Below, in pieces: positions 13,992-22,910 of a stretch of 36,061 nucleotides of DNA. Location: contig NIUT01000174.1 of NCBI GenBank assembly GCA_002254365.1, positions 11,058-47,118 on the forward strand, given 5' to 3'. Within the stretch, counting starts at the first letter, position 1, and the number at the start of each line of letters is the position of its first letter. Below the pieces are notes generated by a model that saw nothing but the letters and a program-made list of their open reading frames with translations, made no database searches and was not told the DNA's origin. The position numbers were made by a program, and so were the translations under genes. The stretch comes from Nitrospira sp. UW-LDO-01. Lineage in GTDB: Bacteria; Nitrospirota; Nitrospiria; Nitrospirales; Nitrospiraceae.

Positions 13992-16160
13992 CTATACTGT
14001 GAGCAGGACCTCCACCTCGCCGGTTCGGCGGACCACTCGTAACGCCACTTCGTTCTCATGGCGATCGAGCACAAGATCAAGACGCGCGGCTCCGACAGTG
14101 AGATTCCGAAGCTCGACCCGTTCGAGAAACGGTGGAAGGGTGGGACAGACAAACTGCACAAGCCCTCGAGTGCCATCAATCTGCAACCCAAGACAAGCCT
14201 GCAAGGCTTGAAAACCGGCACCGGCTGCCCAGGCTTGCGGCGAACAGGCCACCGGATAGCGCGTGGGACTTTCACCCGGACGACGAGGGAAGCCACAAAA
14301 GAGTTCCGGCATTCGATGGATATCAAGAAAGAGACTGGCATCGAAGAGTCCGGTAAGAATCTTCGTTGCTCCTTCTCTATATCCATAGGCCGCCATCCCC
14401 GCGGCAATCAGCGCATTATCGTGCGGCCACACCGAGCCGTTATGGTAGGACATCGGGTTATACCGCGCCTCTGATGTCGCCAACGTTCGAATCCCCCACC
14501 CACTGAACATCTCATCGGTCAGCAGTGTACGCGCTGTGCGCAACGCCCGTTTCCGCCCGGCAATCCCACCGTAGAGACAATGACCGGCATTGGAGCACCG
14601 TACAAGACACGGTCTCCCCCGCCCATCCAACGCCAGGGCATAGGAACCAAGTTTCTCAGACCAGAATACCCGCTCGAAACGCTCTTGAAGTGAGGCGGCT
14701 TCCTTCAGTAAGCGCTCGGCCTGATCCTGTTTCCCGAAGACGCGAGCCAGTCCTGCCGCCGCTTGCTTGGCCCGATAGACATAGGCCTGGACTTCACACA
14801 ATGCGATCGGACCTTCTGCAGCCGTTCCATCGGCGTGGAAGACTGCATCATGGGAGTCCTTCCAACCTTGATGCACAAGACCATTTGCCGATTGCCTTGC
14901 GTAGGTAGTGAACCCGACACCGCCGGGATCACCATCCTGATCAATCCACTGAAGCGCCAGCTGAATATGAGGCCACAGCTTTTCCAAGAACGGGCGATCT
15001 CCAGTCCGCTCGTAGTAGGCGCCGGCCAAGACGATAAACAATGGTGTTGCGTCCACACTTCCGTAGTACTTTCCGAATGGGATTTCGCCCAGTGTTGCCA
15101 TTTCCCCTTGCCGAGTCTCGTGCAAAATCTTTCCGACTTCCGCATCCCGTTCCGGCCACACCTCTGTCGCCTGGGTAGAAGCCAGAAACCCCAGCACCCC
15201 ACGAGCAAGCAATGGGTTCATCCACAGCATCTGAAGCGCCGTAATGATCCCGTCCCTCCCGAATGGGACGCTGAACCAGGGGACTCCTGCATAGGGATAG
15301 AGCCCTTCCGGAGTCTCCGAGATCAGCATGTGAAGGTCCGCGAGAGACCGGTTCAGCCAATGATTGAACTGCTCATTCGCCGTATAGACATGGGCATTGT
15401 GGGATATGGCATCCGTGAGGGCACGATTGGCGTGATGGTACGCACGCTCGTAGGTGAGTCCTTTTCTGTTCTGGGGCTTCCCGATTTCACAGGAGATAGC
15501 AATCTCCCAGGTCAGGTCTGCATGTGGACGAAGGGACGATTCGATGATGAAGCCGTTTGCTGTCACTCGTTTCGGGGTTGGAGTGCACTGAATGGAGGTT
15601 CGACGGACGATGCCATCAAGTCCCTTGTACCCAAACACGAGTCCGTTCTTTGAGCGAGCCGTCTTGAGTCGCACCCCACGCCGCTCCCGTTTTCGGCCTC
15701 TCGCTTCAAAAAGATCGGCGAAGTCTGCATCCAATGCGATCGTAATTGAAAGCGGAATGCTCTGACTTCCATAATTCTGAACACGGAAACGTTCGTACCA
15801 CGTCCCTTGCCAGAGAAACCTGGTGCGGCACAGATGGACGGTGCCGCGCTGGACGACCTTCTGCCCATCGCGCATCAGATCCGGATTAGTAAGATCAACC
15901 GTGAAGAGAGCGTTGTCCTCCTTCACAGTGGCGCTGAGAAGCATCGGACGCTGACCTTGCACCAACAACTCGGACTGGGAGAGAAAACGCGTCCCTTCAT
16001 GATACAGCCCCTGTGGACCAGGAAGCACCTGATGCATATCACCGTATCGATCAAATACGGCAAAGGTCTCCCCATGTTTCAGGACCTCGGTTCGGCCATC
16101 GGCCAGAGACGATGACGCAAGGATATAATATTGTTCGTTCCATCGGATGATATCGTTCAT
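13992..16160 (-). CDS. Amylo-alpha-1,6-glucosidase / glycogen-debranching-like protein
   Basis: The 722-residue cytoplasmic protein has two parts. The N-terminal beta-rich domain (about 1-260, with GDMHQVLPGPQGLYHEGTRF and LLSATVKEDNALFTVDLTN) is typical of the GDE_N_bis group. The C-terminal (alpha/alpha)6 barrel (about 280-690) has PWFSVPFGRDGIITAL, SVDATPLFIVLAGAYYERTGD, HNGSVWPHDNALIAAGMAAYG and FPRRPGESPTRYPVACSPQAW. Members are annotated as amylo-1,6-glucosidases acting on glycogen or related glucans or glucosides; the substrate here is not determined. Its ATG overlaps the MFS stop (ATGA), so it is coupled to the MFS gene at 16157 and the BON gene at 17461. A sugar or glycan role for the unit is inference. 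Confidence 0.92.
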   Translation of the reverse strand: MNDIIRWNEQYYILASSSLADGRTEVLKHGETFAVFDRYGDMHQVLPGPQGLYHEGTRFLSQSELLVQGQRPMLLSATVKEDNALFTVDLTNPDLMRDGQKVVQRGTVHLCRTRFLWQGTWYERFRVQNYGSQSIPLSITIALDADFADLFEARGRKRERRGVRLKTARSKNGLVFGYKGLDGIVRRTSIQCTPTPKRVTANGFIIESSLRPHADLTWEIAISCEIGKPQNRKGLTYERAYHHANRALTDAISHNAHVYTANEQFNHWLNRSLADLHMLISETPEGLYPYAGVPWFSVPFGRDGIITALQMLWMNPLLARGVLGFLASTQATEVWPERDAEVGKILHETRQGEMATLGEIPFGKYYGSVDATPLFIVLAGAYYERTGDRPFLEKLWPHIQLALQWIDQDGDPGGVGFTTYARQSANGLVHQGWKDSHDAVFHADGTAAEGPIALCEVQAYVYRAKQAAAGLARVFGKQDQAERLLKEAASLQERFERVFWSEKLGSYALALDGRGRPCLVRCSNAGHCLYGGIAGRKRALRTARTLLTDEMFSGWGIRTLATSEARYNPMSYHNGSVWPHDNALIAAGMAAYGYREGATKILTGLFDASLFLDIHRMPELFCGFPRRPGESPTRYPVACSPQAWAAGAGFQALQACLGLQIDGTRGLVQFVCPTLPPFLERVELRNLTVGAARLDLVLDRHENEVALRVVRRTGEVEVLLTV

Positions 16161-17461
16161 GAACGGTTCCCTTCATACTCGGCACTGGCTCGACTCATCC
16201 GTGTGGCGACCAACGCCGTGACCATTAAGACAAGTCCGATCCCGAGGACGCCGGTTTCGGGACCATGCTGTTCCGTGATCCACCCAAACGCCGAGATTCC
16301 ACCGATGGCGGCGGTCATGGCACCTGTCCCGTAGAGTCCTAAGACCCGTCCGATCATATGGCTCGGCGCCAGTTCCTGAATGATCCCCCAGGCAATCGGC
16401 GTAAATACTCCCATCCCACACCCAATCAGTCCCATAAAAACTCCGGCAACATACGGATCAATCGTCCAGGTTAAGCCGCTCAGGGCGAGACCACTTAACA
16501 CACTCGCTGCCATGATCAGTCGCATACGATCCTGGACCCTCCAATCGGTCACCCATAAGAGCGCGATCGACGTCACAAGCAATCCCATACCCAGCGTGGA
16601 CCATAAGTACCCGACCTCGACCGGTCCCAGCCCAAGCATCTTTCTGGCAAAGACCGGGAACAGTGCGGTCAGCGCGCTGGTGCCGAACGTATACAAGGCA
16701 GCGGTACCGGTCAACAGTAACAATGCCGGTTTAGTGACTACGCCATAACGAAATCCTTCGACCAGATCTTGCAGTAGAGTCGACCGTGCCCCAGGTGAGG
16801 GACTCGTTACCACTGCGGGTTGGAAACGGACCAGTGCAAGGCAAGCCGCTGAAATCAAGTAGGTGACGGCATTGATACAGAGCACCTCTTGCGATCCATA
16901 CGCAGCAATACCGATGCCGCTGATCGCGGGACCGAAGATAATCCCCAGACTCGTGGTGCCCTGCAAAAGCGCATTGGCAGCCGTGAACTGCGTTTTGGGG
17001 ACGAATGCCGGTACTGCGGCCGTCAGGGCAGGGCCAAAGACCGCCGTGGACACCGCATGGAGAAACACGAGTACATACAACACGGAGACCGTAAAGGATT
17101 CCACGGGGATGAGGCAGGGAATCAACCCGATTAACAGCGCACGGAGAATATCGCTCGTAATCAGCAAGACTTTCTTTGGAAGCCGGTCGACGTACACGCC
17201 GATGATCGGGCCGAGGATGATGGGAGGAATCGTCTGTAACAGTCCAATGATCGACGTCTTGAGCGGCGACCCAGTGACGGCGTAGACAAACCACAATAGA
17301 GCGAGGCGGCAGACTCCGTCACCGATCTGTGAAATGAGCTGTCCCCACCAGACCAATCCGAAGTCCCAAGTCAGAAGGAGGGGGCGATCGTCGACCGGGA
17401 GCTGACGCGCATGCGCCATTCCAGAAGGAGCATCTGCCAGAGGGCCTGAGGAACCCTGCAT
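16157..17461 (-). CDS. MFS transporter (EntS-like exporter group)
   Basis: The 434-residue protein has about 12 membrane helices. The conserved start of the fold is WWGQLISQIGDGVCRLALL, and the loop 2-3 motif is GPIIGVYVDRLPKK, a variant of the MFS G-x-x-x-D-R motif. It belongs to the exporter group that includes enterobactin and macrolide exporters; the substrate is unknown. It shares LLWFVY, TGS-LK, GLLQT-PP and a C-terminal APSHMIGRVL pattern with the MFS protein at 18821, so the two are paralogs. The ATG overlaps the BON gene's TGA by one base and its own stop overlaps the glucosidase start. The three form one translational unit. Confidence 0.92.
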   Translation of the reverse strand: MQGSSGPLADAPSGMAHARQLPVDDRPLLLTWDFGLVWWGQLISQIGDGVCRLALLWFVYAVTGSPLKTSIIGLLQTIPPIILGPIIGVYVDRLPKKVLLITSDILRALLIGLIPCLIPVESFTVSVLYVLVFLHAVSTAVFGPALTAAVPAFVPKTQFTAANALLQGTTSLGIIFGPAISGIGIAAYGSQEVLCINAVTYLISAACLALVRFQPAVVTSPSPGARSTLLQDLVEGFRYGVVTKPALLLLTGTAALYTFGTSALTALFPVFARKMLGLGPVEVGYLWSTLGMGLLVTSIALLWVTDWRVQDRMRLIMAASVLSGLALSGLTWTIDPYVAGVFMGLIGCGMGVFTPIAWGIIQELAPSHMIGRVLGLYGTGAMTAAIGGISAFGWITEQHGPETGVLGIGLVLMVTALVATRMSRASAEYEGNRS

Positions 17462-18630
17462 CAGCTCTCACCCTCTAGACGAATTTTTTCGGTATTGACG
17501 GCCCGAACGCCCGGCACCTGCCGAGCTGCCTCAGCAGCTTCGAGGGCGATCACCTGAAAACGAACCGTACCATTAAGCTGCACGATGCCTTCTTCTGTCT
17601 TGATATCGAAGTTTGCCGATTTCAAGGTCGCACTTTTTGCAAAGCGTTCTTTGATGAGAAGTGTAAGGATTTCATCCTGCTTCTTCAGTAACGTTCTCGC
17701 CAGATCTTTTTCCACGATCAACTTGTTTGTGACGGTCTTCACCCCACTGACCGCCTGCGCAACTTCCGTCGCGGCGGTCTTATCTTCTTCATTTGAGACC
17801 CGCCCGCTCAGTGTGACCACCTGTTTGTCATCCTCCACCTCGATCTCATAATGGAACAGCCGTAAATCTCCCATGAGCGCAAGTTTAACGGACAGGATCA
17901 ATGACCCCATCGGCTTCTTCGCAGCTGTCTCCTTTTCTTTGATGTCGATCTCAGCAGAAGGTGGGAGGTCGGCCTTGATTGTCGGAGCAGGTTGTCCCTG
18001 TGGCTTGATCTCTCCTGAAGGCTTGGGAGCAGCGCCGTGACCGTCTGTTGCAGCCGAAGAAGTAGAGGGGCGCGCCGGAACCTTTTCCAACGTGCCTTCT
18101 TTGCGATCCGTCGCTGATTCAGCCTTGGTCGGCTTGGACTCTGCCGGCGACTTGTGCGGCGTGGGTTGAGAGTCGGAAGAAGCCGGTGACGGCTGCTGTC
18201 GGACTGCCGGCTTTTCCGGCACGACCTCCTTGTGCTCGGTTGCTGCCTCACTCTTCACCGCAGGAACAGCTGGTGGTGGTGACGAGCTCGAGGCCGGTTT
18301 TTCAGACCCGCCTTCCTTGCGATCCGTCGCTGATTCAGTCTTGGTCGGCTTGGACTCCGCCGGCGACTTGTGCGGTGTGGGTTGGGAGTCGGAAGAAGCC
18401 GGTGACGGCTGCTGTCGGACTACCGGCTTTTCCGGCACGACCTCCTTGTGCTCGGTTGCTGCCTCACTCTTCACGGCAGGGACAGTTGGTGGTAGTGACG
18501 AGCTCGGGGACGGCTTTTCTTTTTCCGGCATGCCCTCCTTGTCATGCCCGTCGGACGCTTGCGAGCTGGTCCCTATCGGCCAGAAGATGAGCAGACTGAG
18601 AATAACCAACCATTGAAATCTCATGGCCAT
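17461..18630 (-). CDS. Secreted BON-domain protein with duplicated Pro/Glu/Lys-rich linker
   Basis: The 389-residue protein has a signal peptide (MRFQWLVILSLLIFWPIG...). A long disordered region rich in Pro, Ser, Glu and Lys follows (about 25-235), and then two BON domains (about 250-312 and 318-388; VVTLSGRVSNEEDKTAA and IVQLNGTVRFQVIALEAA). BON domains bind phospholipid surfaces and occur in OsmY-type periplasmic stress proteins. The linker holds two copies of a 72-residue unit containing KSEAATEHKEVVPEKP and HKSPAESKPTK. GGGGGAGGG about 8 bases before the ATG supports the start. It is the first gene of the BON-MFS-glucosidase unit. The length is far above ordinary BON proteins because of the linker. 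Confidence 0.85.
   Translation of the reverse strand: MAMRFQWLVILSLLIFWPIGTSSQASDGHDKEGMPEKEKPSPSSSLPPTVPAVKSEAATEHKEVVPEKPVVRQQPSPASSDSQPTPHKSPAESKPTKTESATDRKEGGSEKPASSSSPPPAVPAVKSEAATEHKEVVPEKPAVRQQPSPASSDSQPTPHKSPAESKPTKAESATDRKEGTLEKVPARPSTSSAATDGHGAAPKPSGEIKPQGQPAPTIKADLPPSAEIDIKEKETAAKKPMGSLILSVKLALMGDLRLFHYEIEVEDDKQVVTLSGRVSNEEDKTAATEVAQAVSGVKTVTNKLIVEKDLARTLLKKQDEILTLLIKERFAKSATLKSANFDIKTEEGIVQLNGTVRFQVIALEAAEAARQVPGVRAVNTEKIRLEGES
18091..18522. repeat. Two tandem 216 bp repeats inside the BON-protein gene
   Basis: Units at about 18091-18306 and 18307-18522 are nearly identical. For example, the block CTTGTGCGG recurs at 18151 and 18367, exactly 216 bases apart, and long identical stretches run on both sides. 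The period is a multiple of three, so it encodes a duplicated 72-residue linker and keeps the frame. High identity suggests a recent, copy-number-variable duplication. Confidence 0.9.
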
Positions 18631-18729
18631 AACGCAAGCCCTCCCCCTGGACCTGTCCTCGTGAATATACCTGTGGAGTGTAGCGAAACATTGTAACCCG
18701 CTCTCGATCTGCTGTCATCTGCGCGGAGC

Positions 18730-18760
18730 CCGAAGCCCCCTGAGAATCAGAGGGCTTCGG
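18730..18760. terminator. Hairpin downstream of the second MFS gene
   Basis: CCGAAGCCC and GGGCTTCGG form the stem, extended by CTGA/TCAG after one C-A mismatch, with a three-base GAA loop. It lies 61 bases past the MFS stop (minus strand) and upstream of the BON gene. There is no T-run, so a classical intrinsic terminator is not proven. It could be an mRNA-stabilising or Rho-assisted structure. Confidence 0.5.
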
Positions 18761-18820
18761 AACATCAGATCGTCAGCGTAGCGAGTATGTGGAACGGTGT
18801 GACGATGGTGCAGCAGTCTG

Positions 18821-20140
18821 CTACGCAGCAAATGAGCCGCGCGAGGGAACAACCAGAGTCTGCGCGTGCGACTTGTAGAAACTGAACAACCACGCGCTCG
18901 CAGCAGTCATGAGCAAAATCAGGCTAATACCTCCAAGACACGTCGCCGGACCAATCGTATCAGCTGCCCATCCAAAACCAGCCATTCCGGCCATCGACGC
19001 AGCCATCCCTCCCGTGGCGAAGCTCGTAAAGACTCGACCGAGGAGATGCGTCGGCGTCAACTCCTGAAGCATGGTCCACACCAACGGAGTAAACATGGCC
19101 GTGCTACCCCCGATCACTGCAATCAGCGCCCCCGCAGCGACTGGCGCATCAAGGAATCCAAGAGCCGCAACTGCAAGCCCACCGATCGCTAACGCGCCCG
19201 ACATAAACCGCAGGCGCCACGAGACATCCCCCTGCGTCACCGACGTCAGACTGAGAGACGCCAACAACATCCCCACGCCGAGAGCCGACCACAACCAACC
19301 GAGCTGGACCGGCCCCACACCCAGAACCTCCTTCGCAAACACCGGCAGGAGAAAAATGAAGGCGCTGATCCCGACGCTATACAGCGAGGCCGTCAACATC
19401 AACATCAAGACCGTCTTTTGCTCGACGAATACGAAGCGGAAGCCTGCCAGCAAATCACCGGTAATACCGCCCATCAACCCATCGCCGGTTACCCGCCCAC
19501 GATTAAGCGTTTCATGCACCTGAATGGGAAACAGGCACAGCGCCGAGAAGAAAAACGTCGCGGCATCAACATACAGGACGTTTTGCGCCCCGATGAGAGC
19601 AATCCCCAGTCCGCTCACGGCTGGGCCAACAAGCAGTCCCACGTTCGTCGTGGTTTGCATGAGTGCGTTGGCCGCCACCAATCGATCCTTTGCCACGATC
19701 AGCGGAACGGCGGAGGTCAAGGCCGGCCCGAAAACCGTTGAAAAAATCGCCGTCGCAAATACCAACACATAGAGCCGATCAAGCGTCAACGCCTCCATTG
19801 CGTAAAGCAATGGAATCATGAGGACCATCAATGTGCGAAGAAGATCTACACCGATCATGACCGGCTTTTTCCTAACACGATCTAAATACACGCCGATCAG
19901 TGGCCCAAACAACAAGGGAGGAAGCGTCTGTAGCAGTCCCACCACCGTCATCTTGAGCGCCGACCCAGTCATCTCATAGACAAACCAGAGCAACGCCACC
20001 TTATTGAGGCTGTCACCGATTTGAGAGATCGTTTGACCGGCAAACAGAAATCCAAAGTTTCTCGTTTTGATTAACTCCCACCCATGACCGCGGCGGGCCG
20101 TAGAGTGAGGCTCTGGTGAGTCAATGGCTGCTTCAGACAT
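18821..20140 (-). CDS. MFS transporter, paralog of the 16157-17461 gene
   Basis: The 439-residue, ~12-helix major facilitator begins its first helix at NFGFLFAGQTISQIGDSLNKVALLWFVYEMTGSALK. GPLIGVYLDRVRKKP is the loop 2-3 motif. It aligns over its whole length with the MFS gene at 16157-17461 (shared QIGD, ALLWFVY, VFGPALT-AVP, GP-VSGLGIA, LGVGPV-LG-LWSxLGxG), so it is a duplicate or an old paralog. The substrate is unknown. Its start overlaps the end of the glycosyltransferase by 8 bases, so the two are co-translated. The stop codon lies in TAGCAGACTG, the terminal motif of the dispersed repeat described at 3800-3923. Confidence 0.92.
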   Translation of the reverse strand: MSEAAIDSPEPHSTARRGHGWELIKTRNFGFLFAGQTISQIGDSLNKVALLWFVYEMTGSALKMTVVGLLQTLPPLLFGPLIGVYLDRVRKKPVMIGVDLLRTLMVLMIPLLYAMEALTLDRLYVLVFATAIFSTVFGPALTSAVPLIVAKDRLVAANALMQTTTNVGLLVGPAVSGLGIALIGAQNVLYVDAATFFFSALCLFPIQVHETLNRGRVTGDGLMGGITGDLLAGFRFVFVEQKTVLMLMLTASLYSVGISAFIFLLPVFAKEVLGVGPVQLGWLWSALGVGMLLASLSLTSVTQGDVSWRLRFMSGALAIGGLAVAALGFLDAPVAAGALIAVIGGSTAMFTPLVWTMLQELTPTHLLGRVFTSFATGGMAASMAGMAGFGWAADTIGPATCLGGISLILLMTAASAWLFSFYKSHAQTLVVPSRGSFAA

Positions 20141-21209
20141 GTCGGCTCCCTCCGTTCACTTTATGCGCCGCAGCTTGCACCGCTACGCCTTCAAGAATTC
20201 GTTCGTACAACGCGACATAGTCCCGCGCCATCCGGTCGGCTGTAAACCGTTCGTCGAAGGCCGCTCGACAGCGTCGGCGCTCCAGGTGGGGTAACCGTCC
20301 CACCGCCTCGACCATCTCATCCAGGGTCTCACACACGAAACCGGTTACTCCATGATCGATGATTTCCGGAATGGATCCCCGTCGATATGCTATCACCGGC
20401 GTTCCACAGGCCAGTGCTTCGATCAAGACCAGTCCAAAGGGCTCTGGCCAATCATAGGGACAGACCAACGCCATGGCGTTTCCAACAAAGTCATTCTTTT
20501 CGGCATCGGATATCTCGCCGACAAATTCGATCAACGGGTGCTTGAGCAACGGTTCAACCGCAGCCTCAAAGTACACTCGGTCCGCAGGGTCGACTTTTGC
20601 CGCCATTTTCAATGGGATGCCGGACCGCTTGGCGATTTCAATTGCCTGATCCGGGCGCTTTTCAGGGGAAATACGCCCAAGAAACGCCAGATACCCTTCA
20701 CTCTTCTGATGGAAGCTGTAGAGGTTGCGGGGCAGTCCATGATGGATAGTCCCAGCCCAGTTGGCCCATGGAAGCGGTCGGCGCTGGGAGGCCGAAATGG
20801 AGACAAGCGGCATTTCAATGAACTCGCGAAAGATCGGCTCCAGCTCGGGGAGATCCAGACGCCCATGTAAGGTGGTGACCATGGGAACCGCGTTTCTACG
20901 TGCAACGGGAAACCCAAGAAAATCGAGATGAGAGTGCACGATGTCAAAGTTGCCGCTTACGCCAAGCGCTCGCTCCTGCTGCATAATCAGCGGAGCATCT
21001 CGATTGAAAATACCGGTATTCAATCGAAGCGCCTGCGGGCAAATCGCTTCGAGCTTGGCAGTTGTTTCCGAATCGCCGCTGGCGAACAGTGTCACATCAT
21101 GCCCCATCGCGACCAACTCTTCCGTAATGTACGACACAATTCGCTCCGTCCCACCATATAGTTTGGGCGGAACGCTTTCCCACAGCGGCGACACCTGCGC
21201 GATTCTCAT
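20133..21209 (-). CDS. GT4-family glycosyltransferase
   Basis: The 358-residue cytoplasmic or membrane-associated enzyme has the GT-B fold. The N-terminal domain has PPKLYGGTERIVSYITEELVAMGHDVTLFAS and DIVHSHLDF. The C-terminal nucleotide-sugar domain has YLAFLGRISPEKRPDQAIEIAK and the E-x7-E motif in EPFGLVLIEALACGTPVIA. This form is common in bacterial genes for trehalose, sucrose or surface glycans; donor and acceptor are unknown. AAAGGA upstream of the ATG supports the start. It is the first gene of a two-gene unit with the downstream MFS exporter (8-base overlap). That makes a sugar-conjugate synthesis and export pair plausible but unproven. Confidence 0.92.
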   Translation of the reverse strand: MRIAQVSPLWESVPPKLYGGTERIVSYITEELVAMGHDVTLFASGDSETTAKLEAICPQALRLNTGIFNRDAPLIMQQERALGVSGNFDIVHSHLDFLGFPVARRNAVPMVTTLHGRLDLPELEPIFREFIEMPLVSISASQRRPLPWANWAGTIHHGLPRNLYSFHQKSEGYLAFLGRISPEKRPDQAIEIAKRSGIPLKMAAKVDPADRVYFEAAVEPLLKHPLIEFVGEISDAEKNDFVGNAMALVCPYDWPEPFGLVLIEALACGTPVIAYRRGSIPEIIDHGVTGFVCETLDEMVEAVGRLPHLERRRCRAAFDERFTADRMARDYVALYERILEGVAVQAAAHKVNGGSRHV

Positions 21210-21531
21210 GTCTTGTCCTTTCTTACACTGATCATCGACTGGATAACTGAGTCATCCGTCAATGTGTGAGGTGAATGGAGATTGGATTGATTATCCAAAA
21301 GAGAAAGTCGGCCTGTTATTTTGCATCCATGAACCGCAAATCATACGCTGCTTCCCGTGACCCATGGTTGTCATGTTACTCAGCACACCTTCGCGGACTC
21401 AACGGACAAAAGTTCATGAGCTCGGCGCCAATATATCCACTCAGGGGTCACTTGACTCCTCGTCGACCTCATGGTTGGCCACACGAAGATTACTGTGTGA
21501 AGTCAACCCGAGGGTTACGACGGGCATCGAC
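21210..21531. other. 322-base gap upstream of the glycosyltransferase
   Basis: No gene was recognised. It holds two short inverted repeats, TTGGAT-N5-ATCCAA (21282-21298) and GGAT-N9-ATCC (21241-21257). These could be operator sites for the glycosyltransferase operon, which reads leftward from 21209. The rest shows no clear promoter boxes. Confidence 0.35.
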
Positions 21532-22809
21532 CTAGTGAGTCAGTCGAGCCTCTTTGATGATTTTGTCCCCTTTGATTTGCTCTAAGAAGGTATCGGGTTG
21601 GACCGGAGGGGGGAGGATCTGTACCTCTTGCCAGCCTTCGTTTTGGACTCCTTTATGCCCTTTCATCCCATTCACCCACTGATCGATACTTTCCTGAGTC
21701 GTACCTTCGCTGAAAGTGACCCAGAAGAGAAACGGCTGCGTCTGGGTGCTCTGCCGGCTATCGACGACCGGCACGAGTTGATGTTTTCTGGTCATATCAT
21801 CCTCACGCGCCACCACACGTTCCGGACTCTGCTCAGCAGCTTTCGCAACATGTGCGATCGCCATATGCAATTTGGCCGTCAGTGTTCGGTTGTGCTCCTC
21901 CAGACCGGCGATTTGCTTGGATAAACGATCGTTGTCTGCGGCAAGACCGTGAATCGCTGTTTCAAACTGCTCTTGATCCACTCCCTCACGACCGACAGGG
22001 AGCTGGACCGGACGATCTGCCTCACGTTCAGCGCTCTCCTGCCTCTTCTCTATCTCTTCCTTCACCATCACGACGCTGGAGGCCACAGACTCCTGCGTCG
22101 ACGAAAGTCTGGCCATGGTTTGGTGGAGCAACGTCATCCCCTTCTCTTGAGACTGGAGCGCGTCTCCAACCTTCGTTTGCATCGACCTCAGCTCCCGGAG
22201 TTGTTTTGCAAGCTGATCTATTTCAGTGACGGAGGCCGTACGAAGCGCTTCTGCCTGCACAGTCGGCGCCACACTATGCTCTGGCCCGATCCAGATCATG
22301 GCACGGTCAGCCACGAGCCCGATGACTGCTGTCGCCAAGAGCACTTGCGTAAAGGCCACCGTTCGCATCCCGTATGCCATCGTGGACTCCGGGCGCCTGA
22401 TCATCCATCTGTCCGCAACATTGGCAAGGATGGTCCAGGTTCGATTCCAGAAACTTGGGGCTGGAATGAAGACCGCACTGAGCGATCCACCCTGTACCGT
22501 ATTCTGAACGCAGAGTTCGACGGTATCAGCTGAAAGCTGCACCCGAATCGTCCGAAACCCAGACTCGGGAGCAACCAGCCCCCCCAACAATTGTCCGTCT
22601 TCGGTGCGAAGCTGTACCGTCTCAACATGATCAACACCCTGCACACGGAGTGTCGCCTCGATGTCCGCACCTTTCAATTCACCCACGCGTCGCTCATTGA
22701 CATAGACCTGTATAGGATCCGACAGGCCACGAACTGAGCGGCTCGGTCGTTCACTTATCGAGTCAAGGAGTTGCGATCGATAGAGCTCCAGATCCTCTTC
22801 CTGAACCAT
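21532..22809 (-). CDS. Unrecognised membrane protein with a coiled coil
   Basis: I do not recognise this 425-residue protein. Residues 1-125 are soluble and beta-rich (DPIQVYVNERRVGELKGAD..., FRTIRVQLSADTVELCVQN). A membrane segment lies near 148-170 (TVAFTQVLLATAVIGLVAD). A long heptad-rich coiled coil follows (about 190-335; LAKQLRELRSMQTKVGDALQ, LAADNDRLSKQIAGLEEHN). The C-terminal ~75 residues form a compact segment with WVTFSEGTTQESIDQWVNG and QEVQILPPPVQPDTFLEQI. The layout suggests an inner-membrane protein with a periplasmic or cytoplasmic coiled-coil arm. AGGAGG before the ATG gives a strong ribosome-binding site. It follows the unknown gene at 22889 on the same strand. Confidence 0.75.
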   Translation of the reverse strand: MVQEEDLELYRSQLLDSISERPSRSVRGLSDPIQVYVNERRVGELKGADIEATLRVQGVDHVETVQLRTEDGQLLGGLVAPESGFRTIRVQLSADTVELCVQNTVQGGSLSAVFIPAPSFWNRTWTILANVADRWMIRRPESTMAYGMRTVAFTQVLLATAVIGLVADRAMIWIGPEHSVAPTVQAEALRTASVTEIDQLAKQLRELRSMQTKVGDALQSQEKGMTLLHQTMARLSSTQESVASSVVMVKEEIEKRQESAEREADRPVQLPVGREGVDQEQFETAIHGLAADNDRLSKQIAGLEEHNRTLTAKLHMAIAHVAKAAEQSPERVVAREDDMTRKHQLVPVVDSRQSTQTQPFLFWVTFSEGTTQESIDQWVNGMKGHKGVQNEGWQEVQILPPPVQPDTFLEQIKGDKIIKEARLTH

Positions 22810-22867
22810 ATATCCTCCTCCGCTCCTCTTTACTAATTTGACGGATTCACAGACCCACGATCACCGC

Positions 22868-22910
22868 GGAGCTGCAGGTGCTCATCCTTTACGGCCGCAC
22901 CTGCAGCTCC
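22868..22910. terminator. Perfect 14 bp inverted repeat at the 3' end of the 22889 gene
   Basis: GGAGCTGCAGGTGC (22868-22881) and GCACCTGCAGCTCC (22897-22910) are exact complements around a 15-base loop. On the minus strand the first arm encodes the final residues ELQV of the unknown protein, and the TAA stop is in the loop. No T-run follows, so it may act as an mRNA 3' structure or attenuator rather than an intrinsic terminator. Confidence 0.6.

Noticed and set aside
14763-15653. 296-codon plus-strand reading frame opposite the amylo-glucosidase
   Set aside because: The opposite frame carries clear family motifs; this one shows no coherent fold and is a shadow.
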